This document shows positions 8,741 through 18,534 of a stretch of DNA of 64,000 nt, piece after piece. The DNA is from Oxalobacteraceae bacterium CAVE-383 (GTDB taxonomy: Bacteria > Pseudomonadota > Gammaproteobacteria > Burkholderiales > Burkholderiaceae_D). The first letter of the stretch is position 1. Each line of letters starts with the position of its first letter. Both the position numbers and the translations under genes were made by a program. Location of the stretch: NCBI GenBank assembly GCA_004134995.1, contig REGP01000001.1, positions 1,054,001 to 1,118,000 of the forward strand, read 5' to 3'. Below the pieces are notes generated by a model. The model was not told the origin of the DNA and did not search any database. It saw nothing but the letters and a program-made list of their open reading frames with translations.

Positions 8741-10591
8741 TTATTCTCTCGGAACGGCGCGCTCACCGGCTACGGGACGTTTCGTTTCCGGCCGCTGCGC
8801 GGCAAGCTTGCAGGCATCATCGGCATTGGCATCCCATAAAGTCTGACCGACCGCCGTCAGGCCGAAACTCAAAACCGCCGCGCCAACCCGGGCCGCCGTA
8901 CCGAGCAGGCCGCGTGCATCGAGCCGGAATTGCGGCTTCACCAGCTTGCCGCTTATGTTCACGTCGCCGGCAAACATCGACAAGCCAAGCCGCGCGCCAT
9001 CGATACCTGTCACGCGGCCATGCAAATCCAGCGTCTGATCACGCAAATCGATGACGCCGTCCGTCAGCAATTGACTGGATTCGGTTCGTGCACCCGCAAT
9101 CGATGTCCCCGAAGCGCGCCCGTCCTTGAACGGCAGGCTGGCAACCAGGCAAACCACGTCCATATGATCGGCGCGTTTTCCGGCCAGTGCGGGAATCAAT
9201 CCGGTCAATAACGATTCGGCATCGCTGCCGCGCGACGAATGCACCACGGTTCGGCCCATGCGCAGGCTGACCGGACCGGTCATGGTGGCGGCCAGCTGAT
9301 TCATCGACGCGCCGCCGGCCTCGACGCTGGCATTCACGGCCAACGGCGCACCGCTCAAGAACTTCGACTTATTCAGGAAGCCACGCCATTGTTCGATCGA
9401 AACGCCCGACGCCTTCAGGTTCAATTTGACGCGGCGGTCATGGCCGGTGAAGAGCGCATCCGCGGTCGCCGTGCCGCCGGCAAAATTCGCGGAAAATGCG
9501 GGAATGCGCATTTGGTCGTTTTGCAATTGCATCTTGATCGCGACATTTTGCAGCGGCAGTCCGGCACGCAATTTAAGCAGGCGCATGCGCAGATCGAGAT
9601 CGGCGGTATAACCATCGATGTCCTGCAGCAACGGCCATGCCAGCGGCACGTCGCGGAACAATGCACCGGGCGGCTTTGGCGGCGGCTGCGGCAGGCCGGC
9701 GTCGCGCGTCATCTGCGCCCAATCCAGGGCATCGGTGCGCAATTGCCCTTCCAGCCGCCATGGCTTCTGGGCTGTATGCAGCACGCCCTGCCCGTCCACG
9801 CGCAAATCGCCAAGCGCGAACGCCAGTTGTGCAATCTCCAGATTGCCGTCTTGTCCGCGCAAGGCGGTATCCAGCTTGATCGCCGCCAGTTCGCGCCCGG
9901 CCAGTCCCGCCAGGAATTGCCATGGGCTGTTTGCCGGCGCATCCACATGCACCCGCAAATCGGTGCCGTTCAGATCTTTTCTCAGGCCAAGCGAACCCTT
10001 GATATCGATATTGCCGGCGGCGGCCTGCGCCGGCACGTCGGCATGCAGTGCGATCGTCGTGGAGCCCCCATTTTGCAGAGCGGGCAGATCGCCGGCCTGC
10101 ATGTTCAGATGCACAGTGCGCTCGCCGGCCGATATCTGCATGTCCGTCCGCGCCTCCCGCGCGCCGGCATCCAGCGTCAGCGACGGTATCTCCCAGCGCC
10201 GTATTTTGTCGCCGCGCCCGAGAATCAGTTTAATGCCGTCCATTTGCGCATTTTCCAGATGGATCCGGCCGATCAACAGCGGCAGCAGCGCGATTTTCAG
10301 CGAGGCTGAGCGCGCGCGCAGAAAATCCGGTTCGCTGTCGCTTCCCGCCCATGCCGGATTGGAAATGCCGAGCCCGGCGGCGTCGATGCGCAATGCCGGC
10401 GTCAGCCGCAAGGTCAGCGTTTCGGCATGCAATTGGCTACCGCTGGCTGTTTCGAATTTTCGGATCAGATACTGCCGCGCCCAATCGCTGCCGACCACCG
10501 CCGAAGCGCTCAATGCCGCGGCAGCGCCAAGCGCCAATACGCCCGCAATCGTCCAGGCCATCCAAGCGCGTTTATTTTTTGCATTCCACAT
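8741..10591 (-). CDS. AsmA family protein
   Basis: The 616-residue protein has one N-terminal membrane segment (WMAWTIAGVLALGAAAALSA) followed by a long, low-complexity beta-rich body. The body has the family phrases 'LTLRLTPALRIDAAGLGISN' and 'ISGKLVKPQFRLDARG'. AsmA-family proteins are inner-membrane-anchored periplasmic proteins with roles in outer-membrane assembly or lipid transport between membranes. The ATG chosen here is preceded at proper distance by AGGAAAGG; an in-frame start 12 codons upstream has no such site. The gene ends 3 bp from the convergent kinase gene. It is divergent from the SOS cassette, so the LexA box also lies upstream of it (about 80 bp from its start). Confidence 0.85.
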   Translation of the reverse strand: MWNAKNKRAWMAWTIAGVLALGAAAALSASAVVGSDWARQYLIRKFETASGSQLHAETLTLRLTPALRIDAAGLGISNPAWAGSDSEPDFLRARSASLKIALLPLLIGRIHLENAQMDGIKLILGRGDKIRRWEIPSLTLDAGAREARTDMQISAGERTVHLNMQAGDLPALQNGGSTTIALHADVPAQAAAGNIDIKGSLGLRKDLNGTDLRVHVDAPANSPWQFLAGLAGRELAAIKLDTALRGQDGNLEIAQLAFALGDLRVDGQGVLHTAQKPWRLEGQLRTDALDWAQMTRDAGLPQPPPKPPGALFRDVPLAWPLLQDIDGYTADLDLRMRLLKLRAGLPLQNVAIKMQLQNDQMRIPAFSANFAGGTATADALFTGHDRRVKLNLKASGVSIEQWRGFLNKSKFLSGAPLAVNASVEAGGASMNQLAATMTGPVSLRMGRTVVHSSRGSDAESLLTGLIPALAGKRADHMDVVCLVASLPFKDGRASGTSIAGARTESSQLLTDGVIDLRDQTLDLHGRVTGIDGARLGLSMFAGDVNISGKLVKPQFRLDARGLLGTAARVGAAVLSFGLTAVGQTLWDANADDACKLAAQRPETKRPVAGERAVPRE

Positions 10592-10672
10592 CGGCAATCC
10601 TTTCCTCTGCGGATCATACACGGTCAAAAAATCGGAAACGGATAGATACAGAATGAATATATACGCTTTTTA

Positions 10673-10688
10673 CTGTATATTTATACAG
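10673..10688. promoter_or_regulatory. LexA (SOS) box of imuA-imuB-dnaE2
   Basis: The 16-mer CTGTATATTTATACAG is a near-ideal gammaproteobacterial/betaproteobacterial LexA operator (CTGT-N8-ACAG, symmetric, AT-rich centre). It sits 47 bp before the imuA start codon, where it would overlap the promoter. This directly predicts DNA-damage induction of the downstream mutagenesis genes, and possibly of the divergent AsmA-family gene. Confidence 0.93.
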
Positions 10689-10735
10689 TATATTATCGAA
10701 TACCTGTCACTGCCTCATATAGAGCTCACCTCATC

Positions 10736-11434
10736 ATGCATTCGCCCGAAAGCATTCATCCATCGCTCTGGCGCGCCTCGCAACTGGCGCGCGGGATGAA
10801 TCGTTGCATCGATAGCGGGCATGCCGCGCTATCGGCCGAATTGCCTGGCGGCGGCTGGCCGGTCGGTAGCCTGATTGAGTTGTTGCTGCAGCAAAACGGC
10901 ATTGGTGAATTGCGTCTATTGCAGCCTGCGCTGCGCAATCTGGGACGCCGCCGCATCGCATTGCTGCAGCCGCCCTATCCGCCGCAGACGCTGGCGCTTG
11001 CAGAACTTGGGCTGGCGCCTTCGCAATTGCTCTGGATCGCGCCGACCCGCAATGCCGATGCCTTGTGGGCCGCCGAACAGATACTGCGCGCCGACAGTTG
11101 CGGGGCGCTGCTGTGCTGGCAAAACCAGGTCCGCAACGAATCGCTGCGCCGCCTGCATCTGGCGGCGCAAAGCGGCGGTGCGCTGTTCTTCATGCTGCGG
11201 CCGCTGCATTTCGCGCCGGATGCTTCGCCGGCAATACTGCGCCTGCGCGTTGCCGCGGCTGCCGGCGGCGTGCAGATCGGCTTCGCAAAACGGCGCGGAC
11301 CGCAACGCGACACCCCTTTATTCATTCCGCTTCCTTTCATGCATTCTTCCTTGCCGTCACATCATGTCTCTCTGGATCGCCCTGCACCTGCCCCTGCTGC
11401 CGCTCGAAGTATTTCGCCCACGCTGGTCGAGTGA
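10736..11434 (+). CDS. imuA: SOS mutagenesis protein ImuA
   Basis: The 232-residue protein is a RecA-like small protein of the ImuA family. Evidence is the N-terminal 'LWRASQLA' motif, the 'ELPGGGWPVGSLIELLL' segment that replaces a Walker-type region, and the genomic order imuA-imuB-dnaE2. ImuA interacts with ImuB and RecA and is needed for damage-induced mutagenesis by the error-prone polymerase DnaE2. The 3' end overlaps the start of imuB by 71 bp, an unusually long overlap that implies translational coupling. The C-terminal ~30 residues (Ser/Pro/Ala-rich) are encoded inside the overlap and may be dispensable. Control by the upstream LexA box is expected. Confidence 0.9.
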   Translation: MHSPESIHPSLWRASQLARGMNRCIDSGHAALSAELPGGGWPVGSLIELLLQQNGIGELRLLQPALRNLGRRRIALLQPPYPPQTLALAELGLAPSQLLWIAPTRNADALWAAEQILRADSCGALLCWQNQVRNESLRRLHLAAQSGGALFFMLRPLHFAPDASPAILRLRVAAAAGGVQIGFAKRRGPQRDTPLFIPLPFMHSSLPSHHVSLDRPAPAPAAARSISPTLVE

Positions 11435-12845
11435 CGCCGCCGCGGCCGTGTTCGAACACGACCGCGTGCTGGCGCTGTCGGCCTCGGCCGCGGCGCTGGG
11501 AATTGAATCCGGCATGCGCCGCGCCGGCGTCTTGCTGTTGGCCGACGAGGTCCTGTCATATGAGCGCGATCCGCGGCGCGAAGCGCAAACCCTGTGCGAC
11601 GCGGCGCTGGCACTGCTGCAATATTCGCCCATGCTGGCCGACGCCGAAGAGGCCACGTTGTTGATCGATATCGGCGCCAGCCTGCGCCTGTTCGGCGGCA
11701 TCCGCCGGATTTGCCGCAGCATACGAAAAACCATCGGCCAATTAGGCTTGAGCGTTTATTTGAGTTGCGCCCCGACAGCCCAGGGCGCCTGGCTGCTGGC
11801 GCAAAGCGGCGGCAAGTCCTTGCGCGCCTTGTCGATGCCGACGCTGAAACGCCGTCTCGATCGCCTGCCGCTGCATCTGCTGCCCGCGGCGAGATCGCAT
11901 CAGGACTGGCTGCACGGCGTCGGCTGCCGCTCGCTCGGGCAATTGCGGCGTCTGCCGCGCGCCGGCCTGCAGCGGCGTTGCGGCCGGCCCTTGCTGGAGG
12001 CGCTGGACCGCGCCCATGGCGATGCGCCGGAATTGTTCGACTGGATCGTCGCGCCGCCGACATTCCATGCGCGAATCGAATTGCCGGATCGCGTCGAACA
12101 CGCCGAAGCGCTGCTGTTCGCGGCGCGCCATTTGCTCACGCAGATGACGGGCTGGCTCAATGCCAGACAGCTGGCGGTGCGGCGCATCGCGTTTCTCATG
12201 GAACACGAACGGGGACGCCAGGCGATCGCGCCGACGGCGCTGGAAATCCAATTGGCGGAGGCGAGCTGGCGCGAAGAACATTTACTGCGCTTGCTGAAAG
12301 AACGCCTGGCGCAATTGACCCTGACGGCGCCGGTCATCGCGCTCAGCCTGGCTGCGCCGCAAACCGAAGCCATGAGCGTTCCCAGCCAAACCCTGTTTCC
12401 GGAACCGGGCGGTTCGCCCGAGGAACATCATCGGCTGATCGAACTGCTGACGGCGCGGCTCGGCCCCGATGCCGTGCTGCAGGCCGCGCCGCGAGCCGAT
12501 CATCGCCCCGAAGCCGCCAATGCCTGGACGCCTGCCCTGCAGGATGCCGCGGTCTGCGCGGCACCGTTTCCGCCGTCCGCCCTGCCGCGCCCGGCCTGGC
12601 TGCTGCCGCAGCCCGTGCCCTTGCCGATACGCGATCACCGGCCTTTTTATCGTTCGGCGCTTAAAGTGATATCGCCGCCGGAACGAATAGAAGCCGGCTG
12701 GTGGGATATGCAGGCAGAGTCTGTCACGCGCGACTACTTCGTGGCCGAAAGCCGGGAACACGTGCATTACTGGATCTACCGCGAACGCATCAACGGCCAA
12801 TCCGGCGGGCAGGCGCATTGGTTTCTGCATGGGCTATTCGGCTGA
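11364..12845 (+). CDS. imuB: Catalytically inactive Y-family polymerase-like ImuB
   Basis: The protein has 493 residues with the Y-family architecture: N-terminal palm 'MSLWIALHLPLLPLEVF', and 'LLIDIGASLRLFGG' where active polymerases carry the Asp-Glu catalytic pair. The catalytic acidic residues are absent, as is known for ImuB. A QTLF sequence near residue 340 fits a sliding-clamp-binding motif, consistent with ImuB's role as the hub joining the clamp, ImuA and DnaE2. Start codon: ATG beginning MSLW, matching family N-termini; the open frame extends further upstream only as an overlap with imuA. The stop overlaps the dnaE2 start (TGATG). Confidence 0.92.
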   Translation: MSLWIALHLPLLPLEVFRPRWSSDAAAAVFEHDRVLALSASAAALGIESGMRRAGVLLLADEVLSYERDPRREAQTLCDAALALLQYSPMLADAEEATLLIDIGASLRLFGGIRRICRSIRKTIGQLGLSVYLSCAPTAQGAWLLAQSGGKSLRALSMPTLKRRLDRLPLHLLPAARSHQDWLHGVGCRSLGQLRRLPRAGLQRRCGRPLLEALDRAHGDAPELFDWIVAPPTFHARIELPDRVEHAEALLFAARHLLTQMTGWLNARQLAVRRIAFLMEHERGRQAIAPTALEIQLAEASWREEHLLRLLKERLAQLTLTAPVIALSLAAPQTEAMSVPSQTLFPEPGGSPEEHHRLIELLTARLGPDAVLQAAPRADHRPEAANAWTPALQDAAVCAAPFPPSALPRPAWLLPQPVPLPIRDHRPFYRSALKVISPPERIEAGWWDMQAESVTRDYFVAESREHVHYWIYRERINGQSGGQAHWFLHGLFG

Positions 12846-15800
12846 TGGACGCGCTGCCGGCAACGCTGCCGCCCACGCAATTGCCTGATTACGCAGAGCT
12901 GTTCTGCATGAGCAATTTCAGCTTCCTGCAAGGCGCTTCGCACGCGGAAGAGCTGGTCGGGCGCGCCGTGCAACTGGGTTACAGCGCGCTGGCGATCACC
13001 GATGAATGCTCGCTGGCCGGCGTGGTGCGGGCGCATGCGGCTGCGAAAAAAAGCAGCCTGCCATTGCTGATCGGCGCGCATTTCAAGCTATCCGCCGCCG
13101 ACGGCGCTGCCCTGCCCGGCATCTCCTTCATCGCGCTGGCGCAAAACCGCGCCGGCTATGGCAATCTGTCCGAACTGATTACGCTGGCGCGCACCCGCGA
13201 CGCCGCCAAAGGCGAATATTTCCTGAGTCCCGGCGACCTGGCCGATCCGGATGCCTCGCATCGCCATTTGCGCGGCCTGCCGGACTGCCTGATCATCCTG
13301 ACGCCGGACTACCCCTCCACGCCGCGGCAACTGGCGCGACAGGCGGCCTGGCTGATCGACACCTTTCCGCAGCGCGGCTGGATCGGCCTGACATTGCTGC
13401 ATCGGGCCATGGATGAAAGCCATCGCAAAGCCGTCGAACAGATCGCCGCCGCCTACCGCCTGCCGATAGCCGCCGCCGGCCAGGTCTGCATGCACGTGCG
13501 CAGCCGCAAGCCGCTGCAGGACACCCTGGCCGCCATCCGGCTGAAACTGCCGATCGCGGAGTGCGGCTATGCACTGGCGCCGAATGCCGAACAGCATTTG
13601 CGTTCACGCTTGCGGCTGGCCAATATTTATCCGGCGGCGGCGCTGGCCGAAACCGTGCGCATCGCGGGCCTGTGCAATTTCTCGCTGGACGAACTGCGTT
13701 ATGAATATCCCGAAGAATTGGTCCCGCCCGGCCTGACGCCGGCAGCCTATCTGCGCCAGCAGACCGGACTGGGCGCGCACAACCGCTTTCCGCAAGGCGT
13801 GCCGCCGCGGATCGCGGCGCAGATCGAGCACGAACTGACGCTGATCAACGACATGGCCTACGAACCGTTTTTCCTGACGGTCTACGACATCGTGCGCTTC
13901 GCCCGCTCGCAGCGCATCCTGTGCCAGGGACGCGGTTCGGCCGCCAATTCGGTGGTCTGCTATTGCCTCGGCGTGACCGAAGTCGATCCGGCCGACAGCA
14001 GCCTGCTGTTCGAACGGTTTATCAGCAAGGAGCGCAACGAGCCGCCCGATATCGATGTCGATTTCGAACACCAGCGGCGCGAAGAAGTGATCCAGTACAT
14101 TTACCGTAAATACGGCCGCACCCGCGCCGCGCTGGCCGCTGCCGTGCATACCTATCGTCCGCGCGGCGCGCTGCGCGAAGCCGGCAAGGCGCTCGGCGTC
14201 GACAGCGCCATCGTCGACCAGGTCGCCAAGTCGCACCGCTGGTTCGACGGCAGGCAGGATTTGCTGGCGCGTTTCCAGGAATGCGGCCTGGATCCGGACA
14301 GTCCGCTGAGCCTGCAATGGGCAACGCTGGCCAGCCAGCTGCTCGGCTTTCCGCGCCATTTGTCGCAGCACTCCGGCGGCTTCGTCATCGCGCGCGACAA
14401 GCTGTCGCGCCTGGTGCCGATCGAAAACGCGGCCATGGAAGGACGCTCCGTCATCCAATGGGACAAGGACGATCTGGAAACGCTGGGCCTGCTGAAAGTG
14501 GATGTGCTGGCGCTGGGCATGCTGTCGGCGCTGCGGCGCGCGCTGGACATGGTCGGCCGGCGGCGCGGCACGGCGTTCGAACTGCGCGACATTCCGCAAG
14601 CCGACAGCGCCACCTACGACATGATCTGCCAGGCCGACACGATCGGCGTGTTCCAGATCGAATCGCGCGCGCAAATGAGCATGCTGCCGCGGCTGCGGCC
14701 GCGCGAATACTACGATCTCGTGATCCAGGTCGCCATCGTGCGGCCGGGACCGATCCAGGGCGGCATGGTGCATCCGTTCCTGCGGCGGCGCCAGGGCCGG
14801 GAAGCCATCGATACGCCGAAGGGGCTGGAGCGCGCGCTCAAACGTACGCTGGGGGTGCCGATTTTCCAGGAACAGGTCATGCAGATCGCCATCATCGCGG
14901 CCGGTTTCACGCCGGGCGAAGCGGATGAATTGCGGCGCGCGATGGCGGCCTGGAAGCGCAAGGGCGGCCTGGAGCATTACCGCGCCCGCATCGTCGGCAC
15001 CATGGCCAGGAACGGCTACGACGAAGAATTCGCCAAGCGGGTATTCGAACAGATGAAGGGCTTCGGCGAATACGGATTTCCGGAAAGCCACGCGGCCAGT
15101 TTCGCCTTGCTGGTGTATGCCAGCAGTTGGCTCAAATGCCATGAACCGGAGGCTTTCCTGTGCGCGATGCTCAACAGCCAGCCGATGGGATTCTATTCGC
15201 CCTCGCAACTGGTGCAGGACGCCAGGCGCCATGGCGTGACGGTATTGCCGGTCGATATTTTGCAGAGCGGCTGGGAATCCGCGCTGCAAAGCATGCCGGG
15301 CGATGACAGCGATAGCGGCAATAACGGCCGCCCCGCCGTAAGGCTCGGCATGTCGCTGCTGCGCGGCATGCGCGCCGAAGCGGCGCAGCGGATCGAAACG
15401 GCGCGCGCCCGGCGCTGCTTTACCGATGTCGACGACCTGGCGCGCCAGGCCGGACTAGAACGGCATGATCTGCAGGTGCTGGCCGCCGGCAATGCGCTGG
15501 CGCCGCTGGCCGGCAACCGGCACCAGGCGCTGTGGCAGGCCGTGGGCGCCGTGCCGGACAAGGATCTGCTGCGGCCGACCGCGATCGAGGAAACGCCGCC
15601 GCAATTGAGCAGCCCGTCGGAAGCCGAGGAAATCGCCGGCGATTACCGCAGCATCGGCATGACGCTGAACCGGCATCCGCTGGCCTTGCTCAGAACGCGC
15701 TTGCATGCATTGCGTTTTTTACCCGCCGAATTGCTGCGCCTTTGCCAGGACGGCCAATTCGCGCGCGGCTGCGGCATCGTCACCATGCGCCAGCGGCCGC

Positions 15801-16036
15801 CGACCGCCAAGGGCGTCATGTTCCTGACCATCGAGGATGAAACCGGCGCCGCCAATGTCATCGTATGGCCGGCGCTGGTCGACAGGCAGCGCCGCGAACT
15901 GCTCGGCGCGCATCTGCTGGGCGTCTACGGCATCTGGCAATGCAAGGACAACGTGCGCCATCTGGTGGCCAAGCGCCTGGTCGATTTGTCGCATTTGCTG
16001 GGCAGCCTGGAAACGCCCAGCCGGGATTTTTTCTGA
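12845..16036 (+). CDS. dnaE2: Error-prone DNA polymerase III alpha-like subunit DnaE2 (ImuC)
   Basis: The 1063-residue C-family polymerase has an N-terminal PHP domain (YAELFCMSNFSFLQGASH), a palm with the catalytic aspartates in PDIDVDFE, the motif GRGSAANS, finger region, and a C-terminal OB-fold (FLTIEDETGAANVIVWP). The length and the lack of the long C-terminal tau-binding region of DnaE1 identify it as DnaE2. It does translesion synthesis on damaged DNA together with ImuA and ImuB. The ATG overlaps the imuB stop codon, so the three genes form one LexA-controlled operon. The upstream extension of the open frame lies within imuB and is not coding. Confidence 0.95.
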   Translation: MDALPATLPPTQLPDYAELFCMSNFSFLQGASHAEELVGRAVQLGYSALAITDECSLAGVVRAHAAAKKSSLPLLIGAHFKLSAADGAALPGISFIALAQNRAGYGNLSELITLARTRDAAKGEYFLSPGDLADPDASHRHLRGLPDCLIILTPDYPSTPRQLARQAAWLIDTFPQRGWIGLTLLHRAMDESHRKAVEQIAAAYRLPIAAAGQVCMHVRSRKPLQDTLAAIRLKLPIAECGYALAPNAEQHLRSRLRLANIYPAAALAETVRIAGLCNFSLDELRYEYPEELVPPGLTPAAYLRQQTGLGAHNRFPQGVPPRIAAQIEHELTLINDMAYEPFFLTVYDIVRFARSQRILCQGRGSAANSVVCYCLGVTEVDPADSSLLFERFISKERNEPPDIDVDFEHQRREEVIQYIYRKYGRTRAALAAAVHTYRPRGALREAGKALGVDSAIVDQVAKSHRWFDGRQDLLARFQECGLDPDSPLSLQWATLASQLLGFPRHLSQHSGGFVIARDKLSRLVPIENAAMEGRSVIQWDKDDLETLGLLKVDVLALGMLSALRRALDMVGRRRGTAFELRDIPQADSATYDMICQADTIGVFQIESRAQMSMLPRLRPREYYDLVIQVAIVRPGPIQGGMVHPFLRRRQGREAIDTPKGLERALKRTLGVPIFQEQVMQIAIIAAGFTPGEADELRRAMAAWKRKGGLEHYRARIVGTMARNGYDEEFAKRVFEQMKGFGEYGFPESHAASFALLVYASSWLKCHEPEAFLCAMLNSQPMGFYSPSQLVQDARRHGVTVLPVDILQSGWESALQSMPGDDSDSGNNGRPAVRLGMSLLRGMRAEAAQRIETARARRCFTDVDDLARQAGLERHDLQVLAAGNALAPLAGNRHQALWQAVGAVPDKDLLRPTAIEETPPQLSSPSEAEEIAGDYRSIGMTLNRHPLALLRTRLHALRFLPAELLRLCQDGQFARGCGIVTMRQRPPTAKGVMFLTIEDETGAANVIVWPALVDRQRRELLGAHLLGVYGIWQCKDNVRHLVAKRLVDLSHLLGSLETPSRDFF

Positions 16037-16106
16037 GCCGGCGAGAGAACAATATAGAGAGCCGGAATATGGTAACGTGACAATATTCATTCACAGGGAG
16101 GCCATC

Positions 16107-16418
16107 ATGCTTGACAACAATACAACGCCGACAAGCGACGCCCGTCCAGCCTATCTGGAACGCATTCATGCGCTGATCGCGGAATTGGAACGGGAACTGG
16201 CCAATGCGCCCGCGGGCGCCGATCTGCAGGATGTGCGCGATGAAATCGAAACGCTAAAGAATGTGCTGAAATCGCCGAAAGTAAAAGAAGGATGGATACG
16301 CGAAAGTCTGCACTCGGTGCGCAACGGCATTGAAGACATGACGCAGACGGTGGAAGGAACTGTTTTGAAGGACAGTCCCTCCATTGCGGAGATAGGCCGC
16401 ATTCTGGGACTGATGTAA
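16107..16418 (+). CDS. Small acidic helical protein of unknown function
   Basis: The product has 103 residues, is mostly alpha-helical and charged (RIHALIAELERELANA; DVRDEIETLKNVL), with heptad-like spacing that suggests a short coiled coil. No signal peptide or membrane segment is present. The ATG has a good ribosome binding site (AGGGAGG) six bases upstream; the longer open frame before it overlaps dnaE2 and is rejected. It sits between dnaE2 and nadE, 24 bp before the nadE start, and could be co-transcribed with nadE. I do not recognise the family with confidence. Confidence 0.7.
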   Translation: MLDNNTTPTSDARPAYLERIHALIAELERELANAPAGADLQDVRDEIETLKNVLKSPKVKEGWIRESLHSVRNGIEDMTQTVEGTVLKDSPSIAEIGRILGLM

Positions 16419-16442
16419 AAACATTCATCGAGGAGCTACATA

Positions 16443-17360
16443 TTGGAAACCGATCTGATTCCGGACGAGCAATTAAAGATCGTGCAGGAACTGAAGGTTG
16501 TGCATGCGTTCAACAGCGCCGCGGAGGTAGTGCGCCGTTCGACTTTCCTGGCGGACCAGTTGATCAATCACGATCGCCAGGCCCTGATTCTCGGCATCAG
16601 CGGCGGCGTCGATTCGCTGGTCGCGGGCTATCTGGTGCATAACGCAGTGGAGCGCGTGCGCAGCCGCGGCCACAAGGCGCAATTCATTGCCGTGCGCCTG
16701 CCTTACGGCGTGCAGCATGACGAAGCCGATGCGCAACTGGCGCTCAAGCTGCTGCAGCCCGACCAGATCGTGACGATCGATATCAAGCCCGCGACCGACG
16801 CGCTGGTGCAAACGCTGCGCCAGGCCGGGCTGGCATTCCTCGATGCCGCCCATGAAGATTTCGTCATCGGCAAGCTCAAGGTGCGGCAGCGCATGGTGGC
16901 GCAATACGCCATCGCCGGCGCCGTCGACGGCCTGGTGGTCGGCACCGATCATGCGGCCGATGCGTTGATGGGACTTTTCACCAAATACGGCGACGGCGCC
17001 TGCGACGTGGCGCCGTTATCCGGCTTGATCAAACAGCAGGTCCGCCAGCTTGGCATGGCATTCGGCGCGCCGGAATCGCTGGTCATGAAAACACCGATCG
17101 CCGGCCTGGAAAGCCTGGCGCCCGGCAAGCTGACCGAAGATGTATTCGGCGTCACCTATGCGCAAATCGATGAATTCCTGAAAGGCAATCGCGTTGATTC
17201 ACCGGTCTACGACACCATCGTCAAGCAATATCGGGCAACCGCCCACAAACGCGGCCTACCGACCGATCCGTTTGCCGCCGATCCTTCCGTGCCGCCGCAT
17301 GCCGTGGAAGACGTCAACGCGCCGCACGCGGACGCGCCGCCGCATCCGGCTAGCCCGTAA
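16443..17360 (+). CDS. nadE: Ammonia-dependent NAD(+) synthetase
   Basis: The 305-residue protein amidates nicotinic acid adenine dinucleotide to NAD+. The ATP-pyrophosphatase P-loop SGGVDS is at residues 53-58. Family segments 'VVGTDHAADALMGLFTKYGDG' and 'PLSGLIKQQVRQLG' bind substrate and magnesium. No nitrilase/glutaminase domain is present, so ammonia is the nitrogen source. The start is TTG: GAGGAG lies seven bases before it and no ATG is available. Relative to E. coli NadE it has a slightly extended N-terminus and an Ala/Pro/His-rich tail of about 30 residues. Confidence 0.93.
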   Translation: METDLIPDEQLKIVQELKVVHAFNSAAEVVRRSTFLADQLINHDRQALILGISGGVDSLVAGYLVHNAVERVRSRGHKAQFIAVRLPYGVQHDEADAQLALKLLQPDQIVTIDIKPATDALVQTLRQAGLAFLDAAHEDFVIGKLKVRQRMVAQYAIAGAVDGLVVGTDHAADALMGLFTKYGDGACDVAPLSGLIKQQVRQLGMAFGAPESLVMKTPIAGLESLAPGKLTEDVFGVTYAQIDEFLKGNRVDSPVYDTIVKQYRATAHKRGLPTDPFAADPSVPPHAVEDVNAPHADAPPHPASP

Positions 17361-17536
17361 ACGCTGCAGCGCAACACTTATGCGAATTGGAAATAACAGA
17401 AATAAACAAAATAGATAGGATTTGTCTTATAAATCACCATCACTAATTCCTACTCAACAAAAAGCACTGCACCTATATTTTATTTATCTTCACGGCAATA
17501 TGCTTTTATTCAAGTCCATTTCCGTGAAGAAAAATC

Positions 17537-18469
17537 ATGCCTAAAATCACCAAAGCCGTTTTTCCTGTCGCCGGTCTGGGAAGCCGTTTCCTCCCCGCCA
17601 CCAAGGCCCAGCCGAAAGAAATGCTGCCGATCGTCGATAAGCCGCTGATTCAATACGCGGTTGAAGAAGCGGTCGCCGCCGGCATTACGGAACTGATTTT
17701 CATCACCGGACGCAACAAGCGCGCCATCGAAGACCACTTCGACAAAGCCTACGAACTGGAAGCCGAACTGGAAGCCGCGGGCAAGACCCGTTTGCTCGAT
17801 TTCGTGCAAAACGTCATTCCCAAGCACGTCAATTGCATTTTCATCCGCCAGTCCGCGCCGCTCGGTCTGGGGCACGCGGTGCTGTGCGCCAAGCCGGTGG
17901 TCGGCGACGAACCGTTCGCCGTATTGCTGGCCGACGATTTCATGGACGTCGATGACGGCGAACGCCCCGTGCTGAAGCAAATGACGGACATTTTCGCCAA
18001 GGAAGGCCGCAGCCTGTTGGCCGTGCAGGACGTGCCGCGCGGCGAAACCAAGCAGTACGGGATTGTCAGCGTGACCTCGTCCGACGAGAACTTGAATCAG
18101 GTCGACGCCATCGTCGAAAAACCGGCGCCGGACGTCGCGCCGTCGACGCTGGCGGTGGTCGGCCGCTATGTGCTGACCAACGACATCTTTACGCATCTGG
18201 AAGGATTGGGCCAAGGCGCGGGCGGCGAGATCCAATTGACCGACGGCATTGCCGCGCTGCTCAAGGCGGAACCGGTTTATGCCTATCGCTTCCAGGGCCG
18301 CCGTTACGATTGCGGCTCCAAGCTGGGTTACCTGAAAGCCACGCTGGCCATGGGCCTCAAGCATGACGAAGTCGGCGCCGAATTCACCGCGCACGTCAAA
18401 CTGACGCACATGATTCCGGAACCGGTGGCCAGTGCGGTCGATGCCACCCGGGTGGTGGCGATCCGCTGA
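17537..18469 (+). CDS. galU: UTP--glucose-1-phosphate uridylyltransferase
   Basis: This 310-residue nucleotidyltransferase makes UDP-glucose from UTP and glucose-1-phosphate, feeding LPS core, exopolysaccharide and osmoadaptation pathways. The N-terminal signature '[20 protein letters not shown]' includes the nucleotide-binding glycine loop and active-site lysine. 'ADDFMDV' supplies the metal-binding aspartates, and '[14 protein letters not shown]' is the conserved C-terminal sugar-binding motif. It is preceded by about 175 bp of AT-rich sequence that must hold its own promoter and is convergent with the truncated-haemoglobin gene. Confidence 0.95.
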   Translation: MPKITKAVFPVAGLGSRFLPATKAQPKEMLPIVDKPLIQYAVEEAVAAGITELIFITGRNKRAIEDHFDKAYELEAELEAAGKTRLLDFVQNVIPKHVNCIFIRQSAPLGLGHAVLCAKPVVGDEPFAVLLADDFMDVDDGERPVLKQMTDIFAKEGRSLLAVQDVPRGETKQYGIVSVTSSDENLNQVDAIVEKPAPDVAPSTLAVVGRYVLTNDIFTHLEGLGQGAGGEIQLTDGIAALLKAEPVYAYRFQGRRYDCGSKLGYLKATLAMGLKHDEVGAEFTAHVKLTHMIPEPVASAVDATRVVAIR

Positions 18470-18534
18470 CCGCTTATTCCTGCGAATTCCCTCAAATTCA
18501 GGATTGCGCGATTGCGCGATTGTTCTCGAGCGCG

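Noticed and set aside
13604..15289. Leftward 561-codon open frame
   Set aside because: Antisense of dnaE2, which has catalytic motifs; long antisense frames are expected in GC-rich DNA.
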